The notes: a model not told the origin generated them from the sequence alone. A stretch of DNA of 46,333 nucleotides from an uncultured Anaerolineae bacterium (GCA_937943625.1 CALEAD010000039.1:1-46333); one strand, 5' to 3'; shown: positions 35,140 to 43,956, numbered from the stretch's first letter. Made by a program: numbers and translations.

Positions 35140-36576
35140 ATGCCCATCCACCATTCACCATTCACCATTGATAATTTACCCTTCTTCTCGCATTTCTGGC
35201 GCTTTGCCGGCTCCTTCAGCGTGCGCACCAAAATCTTGGGCATTGTCCTGGCCCTGGTCGTGTTACTGGGCGTGGGCATTACTGTGCAGGTGCGCAGCGT
35301 TTTGCGCCTGGCGCTGGAACAACGCCTGCAAGAACAGAGTACCTCCGTCGCCCGCGATGTGGCCGCCCGCGCCACCGACATGATCCTGATCAACGACCTG
35401 TTTTCGCTGCACCAACTTCTCGTCGAAACCCAGGTCAACAATCCCGACGTGCTCTACGCCTTTGTGACAGACAACAATGGGATCATCCTGGCCCATACCT
35501 TTGGCCCCGGCTTTCCCGCCGGACTGCTCGAAGCCAATCCGGTAGCCAGCAACGCCCACCACCACACCGTATTACTGGAGACGGATGAGGGATTGGTCTG
35601 GGACACGGCCGTTCCCATTTTTGAGGGTAAAGCAGGTGTGGCACGAATTGGGCTATCAGAAAAAAGTATGCGCGCGACAGTGGCCGTGCTTACCGGGCAG
35701 ATGCTCCTGACGACAGTTCTGGTCTCAGCCGTTGGCATCGCCGCCGCCACTTGGCTCACCTGGATTGTCACCCGCCCTATTCTAGACCTGAAACGCGCCG
35801 CCGAAGCGGTGGGCCGGGGTGATTTTCAGCAATCGGTCACGCCCTGGGCTAATGACGAAATCGGCGAACTGGCCCAGGCATTTAACCTGATGACGGCTGG
35901 CTTATCCCGCGCCGAGCAGGAGCGCGCCGAGCGAGAGCAAATGCGCAGCCAACTTTTGGAAAAGGTAATCACCGCCCAGGAAGAAGAACGCCGGCGCATC
36001 GCCCGCGAACTCCACGACGAAACGGGCCAATCGCTCACTTCGCTCATGGTTCATTTGCAAATGGTCAACCAGCAATGCCCGCTGCCAGAAACCCGTGAAC
36101 AGCTTGAAAGCGTGCGCATGCTGGTGGCGCAAACATTAGAAAACGTCCACAATTTGGCGCTGGAACTGCGCCCCAGTGTGCTGGATGATTTGGGGTTGGT
36201 GGCAGCCCTGCGCCGCTATGCCCACGACTACCAGGCACGCTACCCCATTGAAGTAGACCTGGAAGTAGTGGGACTGGCAGAGCGGCTGCCACCAGCCGTG
36301 GAGACGGCCATTTACCGCATCATCCAGGAAAGCCTGACCAACATCGCCCGCCACGCCCAGTCAACAACTGCCAGTGTGCTGCTAGAACAGCGCCACAACC
36401 GCATCCGCGCCATTATTGAAGATGATGGCGTGGGGTTTGATATGGAGAAAGTGATGGGAAACGGCCGTTTAGGGCTATACGGCATGCGCGAACGGGCCGA
36501 ACTCCTCAACGGCATACTCACCATCGAATCAGAACCGGGGCAAGGCACCAGCATCTTCGTGGAGGTGCCCCTATGA
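35140..36576 (+). CDS. NarX/DesK-type sensor histidine kinase
   Basis: 478 residues: TM helix about 28-50, an extracellular sensor domain (about 55-178), a second TM (about 180-205), a HAMP domain (about 205-255), then HisKA_3 with phospho-acceptor His292 in RRIARELHDETGQS. The HATPase domain has ESLTNIARHAQ (N box), EDDGVGFD and GRLGLYGMRERA. It should phosphorylate the regulator encoded next, whose ATG overlaps its stop (ATGA). The first about 20 codons (MPIHHSPFTIDNLPFF) are made of an ACCATTCACC repeat. A GTG at 35221 is an alternative, shorter start. It is likely served by the PhnD-like protein just upstream. Confidence 0.9.
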   Translation: MPIHHSPFTIDNLPFFSHFWRFAGSFSVRTKILGIVLALVVLLGVGITVQVRSVLRLALEQRLQEQSTSVARDVAARATDMILINDLFSLHQLLVETQVNNPDVLYAFVTDNNGIILAHTFGPGFPAGLLEANPVASNAHHHTVLLETDEGLVWDTAVPIFEGKAGVARIGLSEKSMRATVAVLTGQMLLTTVLVSAVGIAAATWLTWIVTRPILDLKRAAEAVGRGDFQQSVTPWANDEIGELAQAFNLMTAGLSRAEQERAEREQMRSQLLEKVITAQEEERRRIARELHDETGQSLTSLMVHLQMVNQQCPLPETREQLESVRMLVAQTLENVHNLALELRPSVLDDLGLVAALRRYAHDYQARYPIEVDLEVVGLAERLPPAVETAIYRIIQESLTNIARHAQSTTASVLLEQRHNRIRAIIEDDGVGFDMEKVMGNGRLGLYGMRERAELLNGILTIESEPGQGTSIFVEVPL

Positions 36577-37232
36577 GCACGCCGATTCGCATCCTGCTAG
36601 CCGACGACCATACCGTCCTGCGCACCGGTCTGGCCGCCCTGCTCAACGCCCGCGGCGATATGGTAGTGGTTGGTGAAGCGGCCGATGGCGCCGAACTGCT
36701 TACCCTAGCTGAAACAACCAATCCAGATGTGATTCTGCTCGATTTGACCATGCCGCGCCTAGGCGGATTAGAGGCGCTGCCCCTACTGCGTCAGCGTGTC
36801 CCCACCACCCGTATCCTCATCCTCACCATGCACCAGGATGAAGGCTACTTGCGCCACGCAATCAAGGGAGGCGCATCCGGCTATGTGCTAAAAAAAGCAG
36901 CCGACGTGGAGCTGATTACCGCGATTCAGGCCGTCATGCGCGGTGACGTGTACGTACACCCTTCTATGACCAGGGTGCTCTTTGACGAAATCGCGCCCGA
37001 ATCAGCACATTCCACCAACGGGGAGATAGACCCCTGGGCCACGCTCAGCGAGCGAGAACAAGAGGTGCTGCAACTGGTGGCCCTGGGCCATACCAGCAAA
37101 GAAATTGCCGACCAGCTGGTCGTCAGCGCCAAGACGGTGGATACCTACCGCGCACGGGGGATGGAGAAGCTAGGGCTGCGCAGCCGCGCGGCGCTGGTGC
37201 GCTTTGCCCTGGCCAGGGGATTGCTAGAATAA
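36573..37232 (+). CDS. NarL/FixJ-family response regulator
   Basis: 219 residues. The receiver domain (1-120) has the acidic pair DD (11-12), phospho-acceptor Asp57 in VILLDLTMP and Lys in GYVLKKAADV. The C-terminal LuxR-type helix-turn-helix (about 155-215) reads LSEREQEVLQLVALGHTSKE and VSAKTVDTYRARGMEKLG. As partner of the overlapping kinase gene it probably controls the neighbouring CISM operons. The ATCAAGATTTTCCC motif is a candidate target but that link is untested. Confidence 0.92.
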   Translation: MSTPIRILLADDHTVLRTGLAALLNARGDMVVVGEAADGAELLTLAETTNPDVILLDLTMPRLGGLEALPLLRQRVPTTRILILTMHQDEGYLRHAIKGGASGYVLKKAADVELITAIQAVMRGDVYVHPSMTRVLFDEIAPESAHSTNGEIDPWATLSEREQEVLQLVALGHTSKEIADQLVVSAKTVDTYRARGMEKLGLRSRAALVRFALARGLLE

Positions 37233-37308
37233 AGACGCCAGAAAGCCAGCAGGCAACCGCTTTACCGGGTAACCATCCATTTTTCAAGAGTTGTTATTCA
37301 TAAATTAA

Positions 37309-37327
37309 ATAGTTATAATTTTACTAT
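37309..37327. promoter_or_regulatory. Candidate PadR operator
   Basis: ATAGTTATAATTTTACTAT forms an inverted repeat (ATAGT and ACTAT, nine bases apart) in a very AT-rich patch directly before the padR start at 37329. PadR proteins commonly bind such palindromes in their own promoters. Confidence 0.4.
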
Positions 37328-37328
37328 T

Positions 37329-37862
37329 ATGAGACACGCCTCCCTCTCCATTGAGCATGCCTTGCTGGGATTTTTGCGTCAGGAACCCAAACATGGCTAC
37401 GCCATCCACCAGGAGCTGTCCGATGCTGGCAGCATCGGGTCAGCCTGGCGCCTGCCATTGAGCCAGCTTTATACGCTGCTGGGTAAGCTGGAGAATGCTG
37501 GTTACCTCACTACGACGACTGAGCCACAAGAGAATAAGCCGCCGCGCAAGCTGTTTCACCTGACAGACCAGGGAGAAATTGCTTTTTTGACCTGGGTGCA
37601 GGAACCTGTGCGTCACGGTCGTTCCCTGCGCCTGGAATTCCTGGTGAAGCTCTATTTTGCCCGGCTGGAAGGGGCAGGCATGGCCACCAGCCTGCTGGCA
37701 GCCCAGCGCAAAAAATGCCAGCAATGGCTGGTCAAAGAACAGGCAATCCTGGATCGAGAGGCAGCCAGTGGCAGGGAATACGGCCGTCTCGTGCACCAAT
37801 TTCGCTTCGGCCAGATACAGGCCATGCTAAGCTGGCTGGAGCAATGCGAGGCAACCCCATAA
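37329..37862 (+). CDS. PadR-family transcriptional regulator
   Basis: 177 residues. A winged helix-turn-helix (about 8-85) has the PadR pattern: SIEHALLGFLRQEPKHGYAI, then PLSQLYTLLGKLENAGYLT and RKLFHLTDQG. The C-terminal part (about 90-177) is a helical PadR_C-type dimer domain. It heads a six-gene run (padR, TauE/SafE, modA, modB, ACR3-like, modC) with overlapping or abutting starts, so it probably represses or adjusts its own operon in response to an unknown ligand. Confidence 0.88.
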   Translation: MRHASLSIEHALLGFLRQEPKHGYAIHQELSDAGSIGSAWRLPLSQLYTLLGKLENAGYLTTTTEPQENKPPRKLFHLTDQGEIAFLTWVQEPVRHGRSLRLEFLVKLYFARLEGAGMATSLLAAQRKKCQQWLVKEQAILDREAASGREYGRLVHQFRFGQIQAMLSWLEQCEATP

Positions 37863-38698
37863 CGGATCGCGCCCCTGTGTTGGAAAACGGCCGTCGTGCA
37901 CGCCTGGCCTTCTTCTTGTCCATTCCCATTGGCACGCTTGGTGGGCTGATCGGCCTGGGTGGTGCCGAATTTCGCCTACCCGTGCTGGCCGGGCCGCTGC
38001 GCTACTCGGCCCGGCAGGCCGTACCTCTGAACCTGGCCGTCAGCCTGATCACTGTTGTAACCTCCCTGCTTATCCGCGGCTGGACACTTTCCTACGAACC
38101 GCTATCACCGCATCTGCCCGCCATTGCCGCCCTGAGCACTGGCGCCGTAGCGATGGCCTACGTGGGCGCAACCGTGGCGCGGCGCATCTCACTCGCGCAG
38201 CTAGAGCGCGCCATCCTGACGCTACTCCTGCTAATTGGCCTGGCGCTCATCGTCGAAGGCTTTCTCCCCGCAGCCCTTCCGGCGCTGCTGCCAGACACAG
38301 TAGGCTGGCACGTGGCCGCGGGTATTCTATTTGGCCTGGGCATTGGCCTGGTCAGCAGCATGTTGGGCGTCGCCGGTGGGGAGATCATCATCCCCACGCT
38401 CATCTTTGCCTACGGTGTAGACGTGAAAACGGCCGGTACCGCCAGCTTGCTCATCAGCTTACCAACAATTATCACCGGCTTGCTGCGCTACCAGCGTCAG
38501 GGCGCTTTCACCGACCGGCAGGCACTGCGGGACACAGTGGTGCCAATGGGCGCCGGTTCCGTCATTGGCGCTATCCTGGGCGGGCTGCTGGTAGGCATTG
38601 TGCCCGCCGCCTGGCTCAAAGTTGGCCTGGGCTTTATCCTTATCTATTCCGCCTACCGCACCTTTGGCCACACCCGTAAAAAAGAAGAGGCAGCATGA
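37844..38698 (+). CDS. TauE/SafE-family (TSUP) anion permease
   Basis: 284 residues with about eight membrane helices. TSUP signatures are G-G-L-I-G-L-G-G-A-E-F-R-L-P-V-L near the start and LGVAGGEIIIPTLIFAYGVD in the second half, the repeated G-x-x-G-x-G-G glycine motif. Relatives export or import sulfite, sulfoacetate and other sulfur compounds. The start at 37844 overlaps padR by 19 bases; the earlier ATG at 37715 would give an odd non-hydrophobic head. The stop overlaps modA (ATGA). Context with molybdate uptake and CISM enzymes hints at sulfur oxyanions, but the substrate is unproven. Confidence 0.85.
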   Translation: MRGNPITDRAPVLENGRRARLAFFLSIPIGTLGGLIGLGGAEFRLPVLAGPLRYSARQAVPLNLAVSLITVVTSLLIRGWTLSYEPLSPHLPAIAALSTGAVAMAYVGATVARRISLAQLERAILTLLLLIGLALIVEGFLPAALPALLPDTVGWHVAAGILFGLGIGLVSSMLGVAGGEIIIPTLIFAYGVDVKTAGTASLLISLPTIITGLLRYQRQGAFTDRQALRDTVVPMGAGSVIGAILGGLLVGIVPAAWLKVGLGFILIYSAYRTFGHTRKKEEAA

Positions 38699-39468
38699 CC
38701 CGGCAAATTTTATGGTTGCTGATGACGCTCTTGTTGGGGGGCTGTCAAACCAGCTCTGAAGCAGCATCCCCCGCAGCCGAACCCCTGCTGGTAGCGGCCG
38801 CTTCCGACTTACGGTTCGCCTTCAGCGAAATTGGCGAGCTGTTTGAGGCGGAAACAGGTCAGAAAGTCATCTTCACGTTTGGCTCCACCGGCAACCTGAC
38901 CACGCAAATTGAAAACGGCGCGCCGTTTGACATCCTGGCAGCGGCCAACGTTGCTTTTGTGGATCGCCTGACGGCGCAAGGGCTAACCATCCCCGAAACG
39001 CAGCAGCTCTACGCCCAGGGGCGCATTGTGCTGGTGGTTAACCGCAATTCCGGCCTCCAGGCTAACAACCTGGAAGATTTGCGCAATCCAGCCATTTCGC
39101 GCATCGCCATTGCCAACCCAGAACACGCCCCCTACGGCATGGCGGCGCGGGAAGCGTTGCAAAAGGTTGGCGTGTGGGCGGACATTCAAGAAAAGCTGGT
39201 GTTAGGCGAGAATGTGTCGCAAACGCTGCAATTTGTGCAAACCGGCGACGCGCCAGTAGGCATTGTGGCCCTTTCCGTTGCCGATGTGCCAGAGGTAACT
39301 GGCACGCTGCTGCCGGCCGAACTGCACGAGCCAATCAACCAGGCGTTGGCAGTGATCAAGTCCACCGCTAATGAAGAAGCAGCGCGCGCCTTCATCGCCT
39401 TTGTGAACAGCCCGACCGGGCGAGAAATTATGAAGCGGTATGGCTTTTTGCTGCCAGGAGAGTTTTAG
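38695..39468 (+). CDS. modA: Molybdate-binding lipoprotein ModA
   Basis: 257 residues. Lipoprotein signal LLLGGCQTS. The ModA pattern is clear: [20 protein letters not shown], then [20 protein letters not shown] and [15 protein letters not shown], then [17 protein letters not shown]. Residues in SD and STGN bind the oxyanion. It captures molybdate (or tungstate) outside the membrane for ModBC. The start overlaps the TSUP stop and the stop overlaps the GTG start of modB. Confidence 0.93.
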   Translation: MTRQILWLLMTLLLGGCQTSSEAASPAAEPLLVAAASDLRFAFSEIGELFEAETGQKVIFTFGSTGNLTTQIENGAPFDILAAANVAFVDRLTAQGLTIPETQQLYAQGRIVLVVNRNSGLQANNLEDLRNPAISRIAIANPEHAPYGMAAREALQKVGVWADIQEKLVLGENVSQTLQFVQTGDAPVGIVALSVADVPEVTGTLLPAELHEPINQALAVIKSTANEEAARAFIAFVNSPTGREIMKRYGFLLPGEF

Positions 39469-40136
39469 TGACGGTTCCCGATTTAGCACCGCTGTGGCTG
39501 TCGCTGCGCGTTTCGTTAATGGCAACGGTGCTGGTTTTTGCCCTGGGTGTGCCGCTGGCTTGGCTGCTGGCGCGGCGCAATTTTTGGGGTAAGGAGCTGC
39601 TCAATGGCCTGACCTCGCTGCCATTGGTCTTGCCGCCCACGGTTCTGGGCTATTACCTGCTGGTAGCCCTGGGGCAGCAAAGCCCGCTCGGTCGCTGGTT
39701 GGATGGAATTGGCCTGCCACTGGTGTTCAGCTGGCGCGGCGCGGTGGTGGCGGCCGCCATTGCTGCTTTCCCACTGATGGCGCAAACGGCGCGCGCCGGG
39801 TTTGAGGCGGTAGACCCGCGCCTGGAAGCGATTGCCCGCACGCTGGGGCGTTCTGATTTTGCCATTTTCTGGCGCGTCACGCTGCCCCTGGCCTGGCCTT
39901 CGCTGCTGGCGGGGGCGGCGCTGACTTTTGCCCGCGCCCTGGGCGACTTTGGCGCCACGCTGATGGTAGCGGGCAACATTCCGGGGCGCACGCAGACGGC
40001 TTCCATCTATATTTATGATCTGCTGCAAGCCAACCGGCCCGCCGAGGCGGGCGTGATGGCGCTGATTATCAGCCTGTTGGCGCTGCTGTTATTTCTCATC
40101 TCGCAAACGCTGACGCGGAGATGGTTGCGCGGATGA
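39468..40136 (+). CDS. modB: Molybdate ABC transporter permease ModB
   Basis: 222 residues, about five membrane helices. The start is GTG overlapping the modA stop (TAGTG), preceded by AGGAGAG. The permease-ATPase coupling loop [31 protein letters not shown] is the EAA motif of the family (about residues 124-155). [19 protein letters not shown] is typical of ModB. It forms the membrane channel with ModC. The stop overlaps the ACR3-like gene. Confidence 0.93.
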   Translation: MTVPDLAPLWLSLRVSLMATVLVFALGVPLAWLLARRNFWGKELLNGLTSLPLVLPPTVLGYYLLVALGQQSPLGRWLDGIGLPLVFSWRGAVVAAAIAAFPLMAQTARAGFEAVDPRLEAIARTLGRSDFAIFWRVTLPLAWPSLLAGAALTFARALGDFGATLMVAGNIPGRTQTASIYIYDLLQANRPAEAGVMALIISLLALLLFLISQTLTRRWLRG

Positions 40137-41122
40137 GTCGTCTGGAAAAATTTCAGCCAGTGGTCATTCTATCGGCCGTATTTATTGGCTTGACGTTGAG
40201 CCGGGTGAATGTCGTAGCCGCCTGGGCTGGCCAATTCATTTTGCCGTTCCTATTGGTGATGCTGTTTGGCGTCTTTATCCAACTGCCCCTGCGTCAGATC
40301 GCCGGCGCCTTCCGGCATGGCCGGGTGGCCGGCTTGAGCCTGCTGATTAACTTTGTCTGGAATCCTTTGCTTGCCTGGTTGCTGGGCTGGCTTTTTTTGC
40401 GCCAGCAACCTGCTTTGTGGCTGGGGTTGATCATGTTGATGGTCACGCCCTGCACCGATTGGTACCTTGTGTTCACCAACATTGCCCGTGGCAACGTGGC
40501 CTTAAGTACAGCGTTGTTGCCCTGGAATTTGCTGCTGCAATTGCTGCTGCTGCCGTTTTATTTGCTGCTGCTCGCAGGGACGCTGGTTCCACTGGATTGG
40601 CAGGCACTGGTGGAAAGCGTGGCTCTGGCTTTGCTGCTGCCGCTGGTAACGGCCGTCCTTTTGCGACGACTAATTATGCGCTGGAAAGGGCGCGACTGGC
40701 TGGAACGGCGACTGCTGCCTGCCATCCAACCAGGCCAGATTTTATTTTTGGGACTGGCAATTACAGCCATGTTTGCCTCGGAGGGCGCGGCTTTGCTGGA
40801 AAGTCCTTTGATATTTCTGGCTTTGCTGCCGCCGGTTCTGATCTTTTTTGCAATTAATTTCGGCCTGGTTTACCTGCTGGCCAATCGTCTCCGCATTGGC
40901 TATGCCGATTACGCTGCGCTGTGCTGCACCACGTTAGCCCGCAACTCACCGATTGCCCTAGCAATTGCCCTGGTTGCCTTTCCAGATCGGCCGTTGGTGG
41001 CCCTGGCCCTGGTGATTGGCCCGCTTATCGAACTGCCGGTGTTGAGCCTTGTTTCGCAACTATTGTTGCGGGTGCGAGGTAGTGGCTGGTTAGATTTATC
41101 ATACGACGAACATTTCGGCTAA
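40133..41122 (+). CDS. ACR3-like arsenic resistance / bile-acid-symporter-fold carrier
   Basis: 329 residues with about ten membrane helices of the BART superfamily. It resembles short proteins annotated as arsenic resistance protein: [16 protein letters not shown] at the start, [20 protein letters not shown], and the motif [20 protein letters not shown], whose Cys-Thr-Asp region corresponds to the essential cysteine region of ACR3 arsenite exporters. The chosen ATG (40133) overlaps the modB stop (ATGA); one at 40121 is also possible. Being inserted between modB and modC is unusual and implies coregulation with molybdate uptake. Arsenite export is likely but other oxyanions cannot be excluded. 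Confidence 0.75.
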   Translation: MSRLEKFQPVVILSAVFIGLTLSRVNVVAAWAGQFILPFLLVMLFGVFIQLPLRQIAGAFRHGRVAGLSLLINFVWNPLLAWLLGWLFLRQQPALWLGLIMLMVTPCTDWYLVFTNIARGNVALSTALLPWNLLLQLLLLPFYLLLLAGTLVPLDWQALVESVALALLLPLVTAVLLRRLIMRWKGRDWLERRLLPAIQPGQILFLGLAITAMFASEGAALLESPLIFLALLPPVLIFFAINFGLVYLLANRLRIGYADYAALCCTTLARNSPIALAIALVAFPDRPLVALALVIGPLIELPVLSLVSQLLLRVRGSGWLDLSYDEHFG

Positions 41123-41127
41123 AAGCA

Positions 41128-41865
41128 ATGTTAGAAATCAGGATTCAGAAACGGCTGCGTGATTTTTCTTTGGATATAGACTTGCGGCTGCCGGGGGGAA
41201 TGACAGTGCTGTTCGGCCGTTCGGGCATGGGCAAGAGCATGACGCTGACCTGCGTGGCCGGGTTGCAAAAGCCAGACGAGGGGCGCATTGTGGTCAACGG
41301 CCGTGTGCTCTTCGACAGCGCCGCCAATATCAACCTGCCCCCGCAGCAGCGGCGCGTGGGGTATGTCACGCAGGATTACCTGCTCTTTCCGCACCTGACG
41401 GTGGCGCAAAATGTCGCTTTTGGCCTGCACCGGCACCCGCACCAGGAGCAAGAAGCAATTGTGCACGAGGCGCTGGCCTGGGTGGGATTGGAGAAATTGG
41501 CGCGGCAACGGCCGTCTGAGTTGAGCGGCGGTCAGCAGCAGCGTGTAGCCCTGGCGCGTGCCCTGGTCACACGCCCCCAGCTCCTGCTGCTAGATGAGCC
41601 ATTTTCGGCGCTCGACAGCCCAACGCGCTGCCGCTTGCGTCAGGATTTACTGCGCTTGCAAAAAGAGCAAGGCGTGCCCACTTTGTTTGTCACCCATGAC
41701 CTGGCCGAAGCAATGGCGCTAGGTGACCGGTTAGCCGTCATTGCTGATGGGCAACTTTTACAACTTGATACACCACAGGAAGTGCGGCAACAACCGGCCA
41801 ACGTACTCGTCGCCGAATTAGTGGGCCGCGATGCCCTGGCGCTGCCCACCCTGGTTACTCTTTAA
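41128..41865 (+). CDS. modC: Molybdate ABC transporter ATPase ModC (short form)
   Basis: 245 residues. Walker [10 protein letters not shown] (29-37), Q-loop [14 protein letters not shown], signature [15 protein letters not shown], Walker [13 protein letters not shown] and switch histidine FVTHDLAEA are all intact. It lacks the C-terminal MOP/TOBE molybdate-sensing domain of E. coli ModC (352 residues), so it would not be inhibited through that domain. It starts five bases after the ACR3-like gene. Its stop codon overlaps the stop of the convergent phosphoesterase gene within TTAA. Confidence 0.88.
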   Translation: MLEIRIQKRLRDFSLDIDLRLPGGMTVLFGRSGMGKSMTLTCVAGLQKPDEGRIVVNGRVLFDSAANINLPPQQRRVGYVTQDYLLFPHLTVAQNVAFGLHRHPHQEQEAIVHEALAWVGLEKLARQRPSELSGGQQQRVALARALVTRPQLLLLDEPFSALDSPTRCRLRQDLLRLQKEQGVPTLFVTHDLAEAMALGDRLAVIADGQLLQLDTPQEVRQQPANVLVAELVGRDALALPTLVTL

Positions 41866-42587
41866 CCCTTGCCCTGGCGCAGCATTTCGGCAAATTCGTG
41901 CGGCATCTCGGTGGCCTCAATTGCCTGCGCCGCCTTCTCCACGTCATATGGCACGCGAATAAATTCCACCGTCAGCTCCCGCCCTTCGGCTGCCAGGGTG
42001 ATGTAGCAGGCGCGTGGATCATTGTCTTTGGGCTTGCCGACGCTACCGGCGTTGATGACGTGCCGGCCACTGCCCAGCACGCGATGATAGGGCAAATGCG
42101 TGTGGCCGCACACCAACACATCTACGCCGGCTGCATCCATCAAGCGCTCCATACCCGCCTCTGGGCGGTCTTCGTACAGGTACTCGTTCACTTTGCGCGG
42201 GCTGCCATGTACCAGCAGCACCTTCAGGTCGCCCAGCTGTAAGGGGATACTGGCAACCAGTTCACGCAGGTACGCCTTGTTTTCGGCGCTGGTGTGCGCG
42301 TTAGACCAGGCAATGGAGCGTTCACCGAGTGCCTGCGCCTCTGGCGTGCGATAGGCACAGCCACAGTCGTCGCTGTCCAGGCCCACACCCTGGTCATAGT
42401 TGCCCATAATCGTGGGAATGTTGCGTTCGCGGATGGCGGCGATCACTTCGTTGGGCTGCACGCCGTATCCTACCAGGTCGCCCAGGCAGTAAAGGTTGTC
42501 TAGCTGACGTGCTGCCATATCGGCGAAAACGGCTTCCAGGGCAGGCAGATTGGCGTGAATGTCGCCAAAAACAGTGATTTTGTTCAT
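41862..42587 (-). CDS. Metallophosphoesterase (YfcE/MJ0936-like)
   Basis: 241 residues with the calcineurin-like motif order: [11 protein letters not shown] (D-x-H), CLGDLVGYG (G-D), MGNYDQG (G-N-x-D), VHGSPR and CGHTHLPYH (G-H-T-H). These bind two metals for phosphoester hydrolysis; the natural substrate is unknown. [16 protein letters not shown] and the long NAGSVGKP segment match stand-alone bacterial and archaeal members. Its start overlaps the arsC stop (ATGA), so it is the last gene of the minus-strand arsenic operon, where its role is unclear. Confidence 0.88.
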   Translation of the reverse strand: MNKITVFGDIHANLPALEAVFADMAARQLDNLYCLGDLVGYGVQPNEVIAAIRERNIPTIMGNYDQGVGLDSDDCGCAYRTPEAQALGERSIAWSNAHTSAENKAYLRELVASIPLQLGDLKVLLVHGSPRKVNEYLYEDRPEAGMERLMDAAGVDVLVCGHTHLPYHRVLGSGRHVINAGSVGKPKDNDPRACYITLAAEGRELTVEFIRVPYDVEKAAQAIEATEMPHEFAEMLRQGKG

Positions 42588-43030
42588 TGAATGGTTTCTC
42601 CTTGAGCAATGAGCCAGTCGCGCACGTGTTGGGCTATCTTGTCACGAGACCGGCGAAATATGGCTAATGTTTCTTCTTCGCTGCCCACAAAAGCGGCAGG
42701 GTCGTCCAGGTCGCCCCAGTGGACGCGGTTGCTAACGCCAAGAAAGGTGCGCGGGCAGTTGGCTTCGGCATGGTTACACACGGTAATCAACCAGCCAAAA
42801 TTGACCCAGCCCAGGTAGACGCTTACGTCTTTCGAGGTTTGCCCTTCCAGGCTAATGCCGGCTTCGGCCATCACGCGCACGGTATACGGGTTGATGCCCC
42901 TGGGGTTTAGCCCGGCGCTATGGGCTTCGTACCGGTCTCCGGCATAGTGGCGCAAATAGGCTTCGGCCATCTGGCTGCGCACGGAATTACCGGTGCAAAG
43001 GAACAGGACTTTTGTTTTGGTTTGGTTCAT
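42584..43030 (-). CDS. arsC: Arsenate reductase, low-molecular-weight phosphatase type
   Basis: 148 residues. The P-loop CTGNSVRSQMAE holds catalytic Cys12, and ITVCNHAEANCP provides Cys85 and Cys92, the cysteine relay of thioredoxin-coupled ArsC (S. aureus pI258 type). It reduces arsenate to arsenite for efflux. SAGLNPRGINPYTVRVMAE is typical of the fold. A dispersed repeat supplies the ribosome site (TTTCAAGGGAG) before the ATG at 43030. It overlaps the phosphoesterase gene by four bases. Confidence 0.92.
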   Translation of the reverse strand: MNQTKTKVLFLCTGNSVRSQMAEAYLRHYAGDRYEAHSAGLNPRGINPYTVRVMAEAGISLEGQTSKDVSVYLGWVNFGWLITVCNHAEANCPRTFLGVSNRVHWGDLDDPAAFVGSEEETLAIFRRSRDKIAQHVRDWLIAQGETIQ

Positions 43031-43033
43031 TAT

Positions 43034-43075
43034 TACTCCCTTGAAAGTGACCGCAGACGGCAGACAGCAAACGGC
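43034..43075 (-). repeat. Ribosome-site-carrying dispersed repeat, copy 4
   Basis: Read on the minus strand: GTCTGCCGTCTGCGGTCACTTTCAAGGGAGTAATA, then the arsC ATG. It matches the copies at 17562, 27655 and 32809, here on the other strand. Key parts are GCGGTCA, TTTC and AAGGGAG. Confidence 0.7.
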
Positions 43076-43082
43076 CGTCTGT

Positions 43083-43138
43083 AACCGTAGCTCAGGTTGC
43101 CAAACCTGGTAGGCGCAGGTTTGGCAACCTGCGTTACG
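43083..43138. repeat. CAGGTTTGGCAACCTG palindromic repeat, two units
   Basis: CAGGTTGCCAAACCTG (43093-43108) and its mirror CAGGTTTGGCAACCTG (43116-43131) stand between GTAAC and GTTAC flanks in the gap between arsC and the arsR-arsC fusion. A single related unit is at 32776-32793. It may form a hairpin or cruciform. Confidence 0.65.
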
Positions 43139-43150
43139 GGTAAGGCCTCA

Positions 43151-43933
43151 TCATGGTGTGCTGGATTGCCTTGGGCGGCGCTCCAGCATCAGGCGCAGGT
43201 AGCTGATGCGTGTGGATAGATCACGGGCTGTTTGTAAAAATGCCTGAAATTTTTCAGCTTCGCTGCCGGTAACGGCCGTTGGGTCGGCAAAGCTCCAGTG
43301 AATCTGCTTTGGGTCGCCGGGGAAAGTAGGGCACGCTTCGCGCACTTTGTCGCAGACGGTGATGATGGCGTCGAACTGTTGCCCGGCAAATTCATCCATG
43401 TGCTTGGCGCGCTGGCTGCTGATGTCCACGTTGAGCGCCTGCGCAGCGCGAATAGCCAGGGGATGAACGGCAGCCGGTTCACTGCCGGCGCTAAACACGG
43501 CCACGCGGCTGCCCCCCTGGGTGCGCATAATGCCTTCAGCCAACTGGGAACGGGCGCTATTATGGGTACAAAGAAAGAGGATGCGAAACGGCCGTTCCCC
43601 TTCTTCCCCCTCTTGCTGCGGCAAATTTGCCTGGGCGCACGCCAGCGCCGGATGCAGCGCCTGCCCGCTCTCCTGGTACAAGTGGCGCAGGTGTGCCAGA
43701 TTAAGGCTGTAATAGACATCACGGCCATCAGCGCTACTGCGCCGCTCGTGCACAATCTCCCCCTGGCGCAACAGGCGCAGGTGATAGGAGATCAGGTTTT
43801 GTGGCCGGCGCAGCTGCTCTACCAGCTCTTGCACGCGCCGGTCACTTTCGGCCAGCGCCGTAACCAGCGCCCAGCGCACGTCGTGCGCCAGTAGCTTGAG
43901 AAATTCCAGGTGAGGGTCTGCGGCCTGTGTCAT
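43151..43933 (-). CDS. ArsR-ArsC fusion: repressor plus arsenate reductase
   Basis: 260 residues. Residues 1-95 are an ArsR-type winged helix: FLKLLAHDVRWALVTALAES, RVQELVEQLRRPQNLISYHL and DGRDVYYSLNL. Residues 115-255 are an LMW-phosphatase ArsC: P-loop CTHNSARSQLAEG with Cys122, then ITVCDKVREACPTFPG with Cys194 and Cys201. The DNA-binding half lacks the classical Cys-x-Cys metal site (E-L-C-V-C-D), so metalloid sensing may use Cys99 or the reductase cysteines. A palindromic ATCAA-N6-TTGAT operator lies 24 bases upstream. The ATG at 43933 fits the family although no ribosome site is visible. Confidence 0.9.
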   Translation of the reverse strand: MTQAADPHLEFLKLLAHDVRWALVTALAESDRRVQELVEQLRRPQNLISYHLRLLRQGEIVHERRSSADGRDVYYSLNLAHLRHLYQESGQALHPALACAQANLPQQEGEEGERPFRILFLCTHNSARSQLAEGIMRTQGGSRVAVFSAGSEPAAVHPLAIRAAQALNVDISSQRAKHMDEFAGQQFDAIITVCDKVREACPTFPGDPKQIHWSFADPTAVTGSEAEKFQAFLQTARDLSTRISYLRLMLERRPRQSSTP

Positions 43934-43956
43934 TATAATGAGTCAAATCGTTTTGC

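Noticed and set aside
43932..43956. TATAAT as the -10 box of the arsR-arsC promoter with TTGATG as -35
   Set aside because: Spacing is 18 bases, but TATAAT overlaps the ATG that the protein family requires, so transcription would begin inside the gene.
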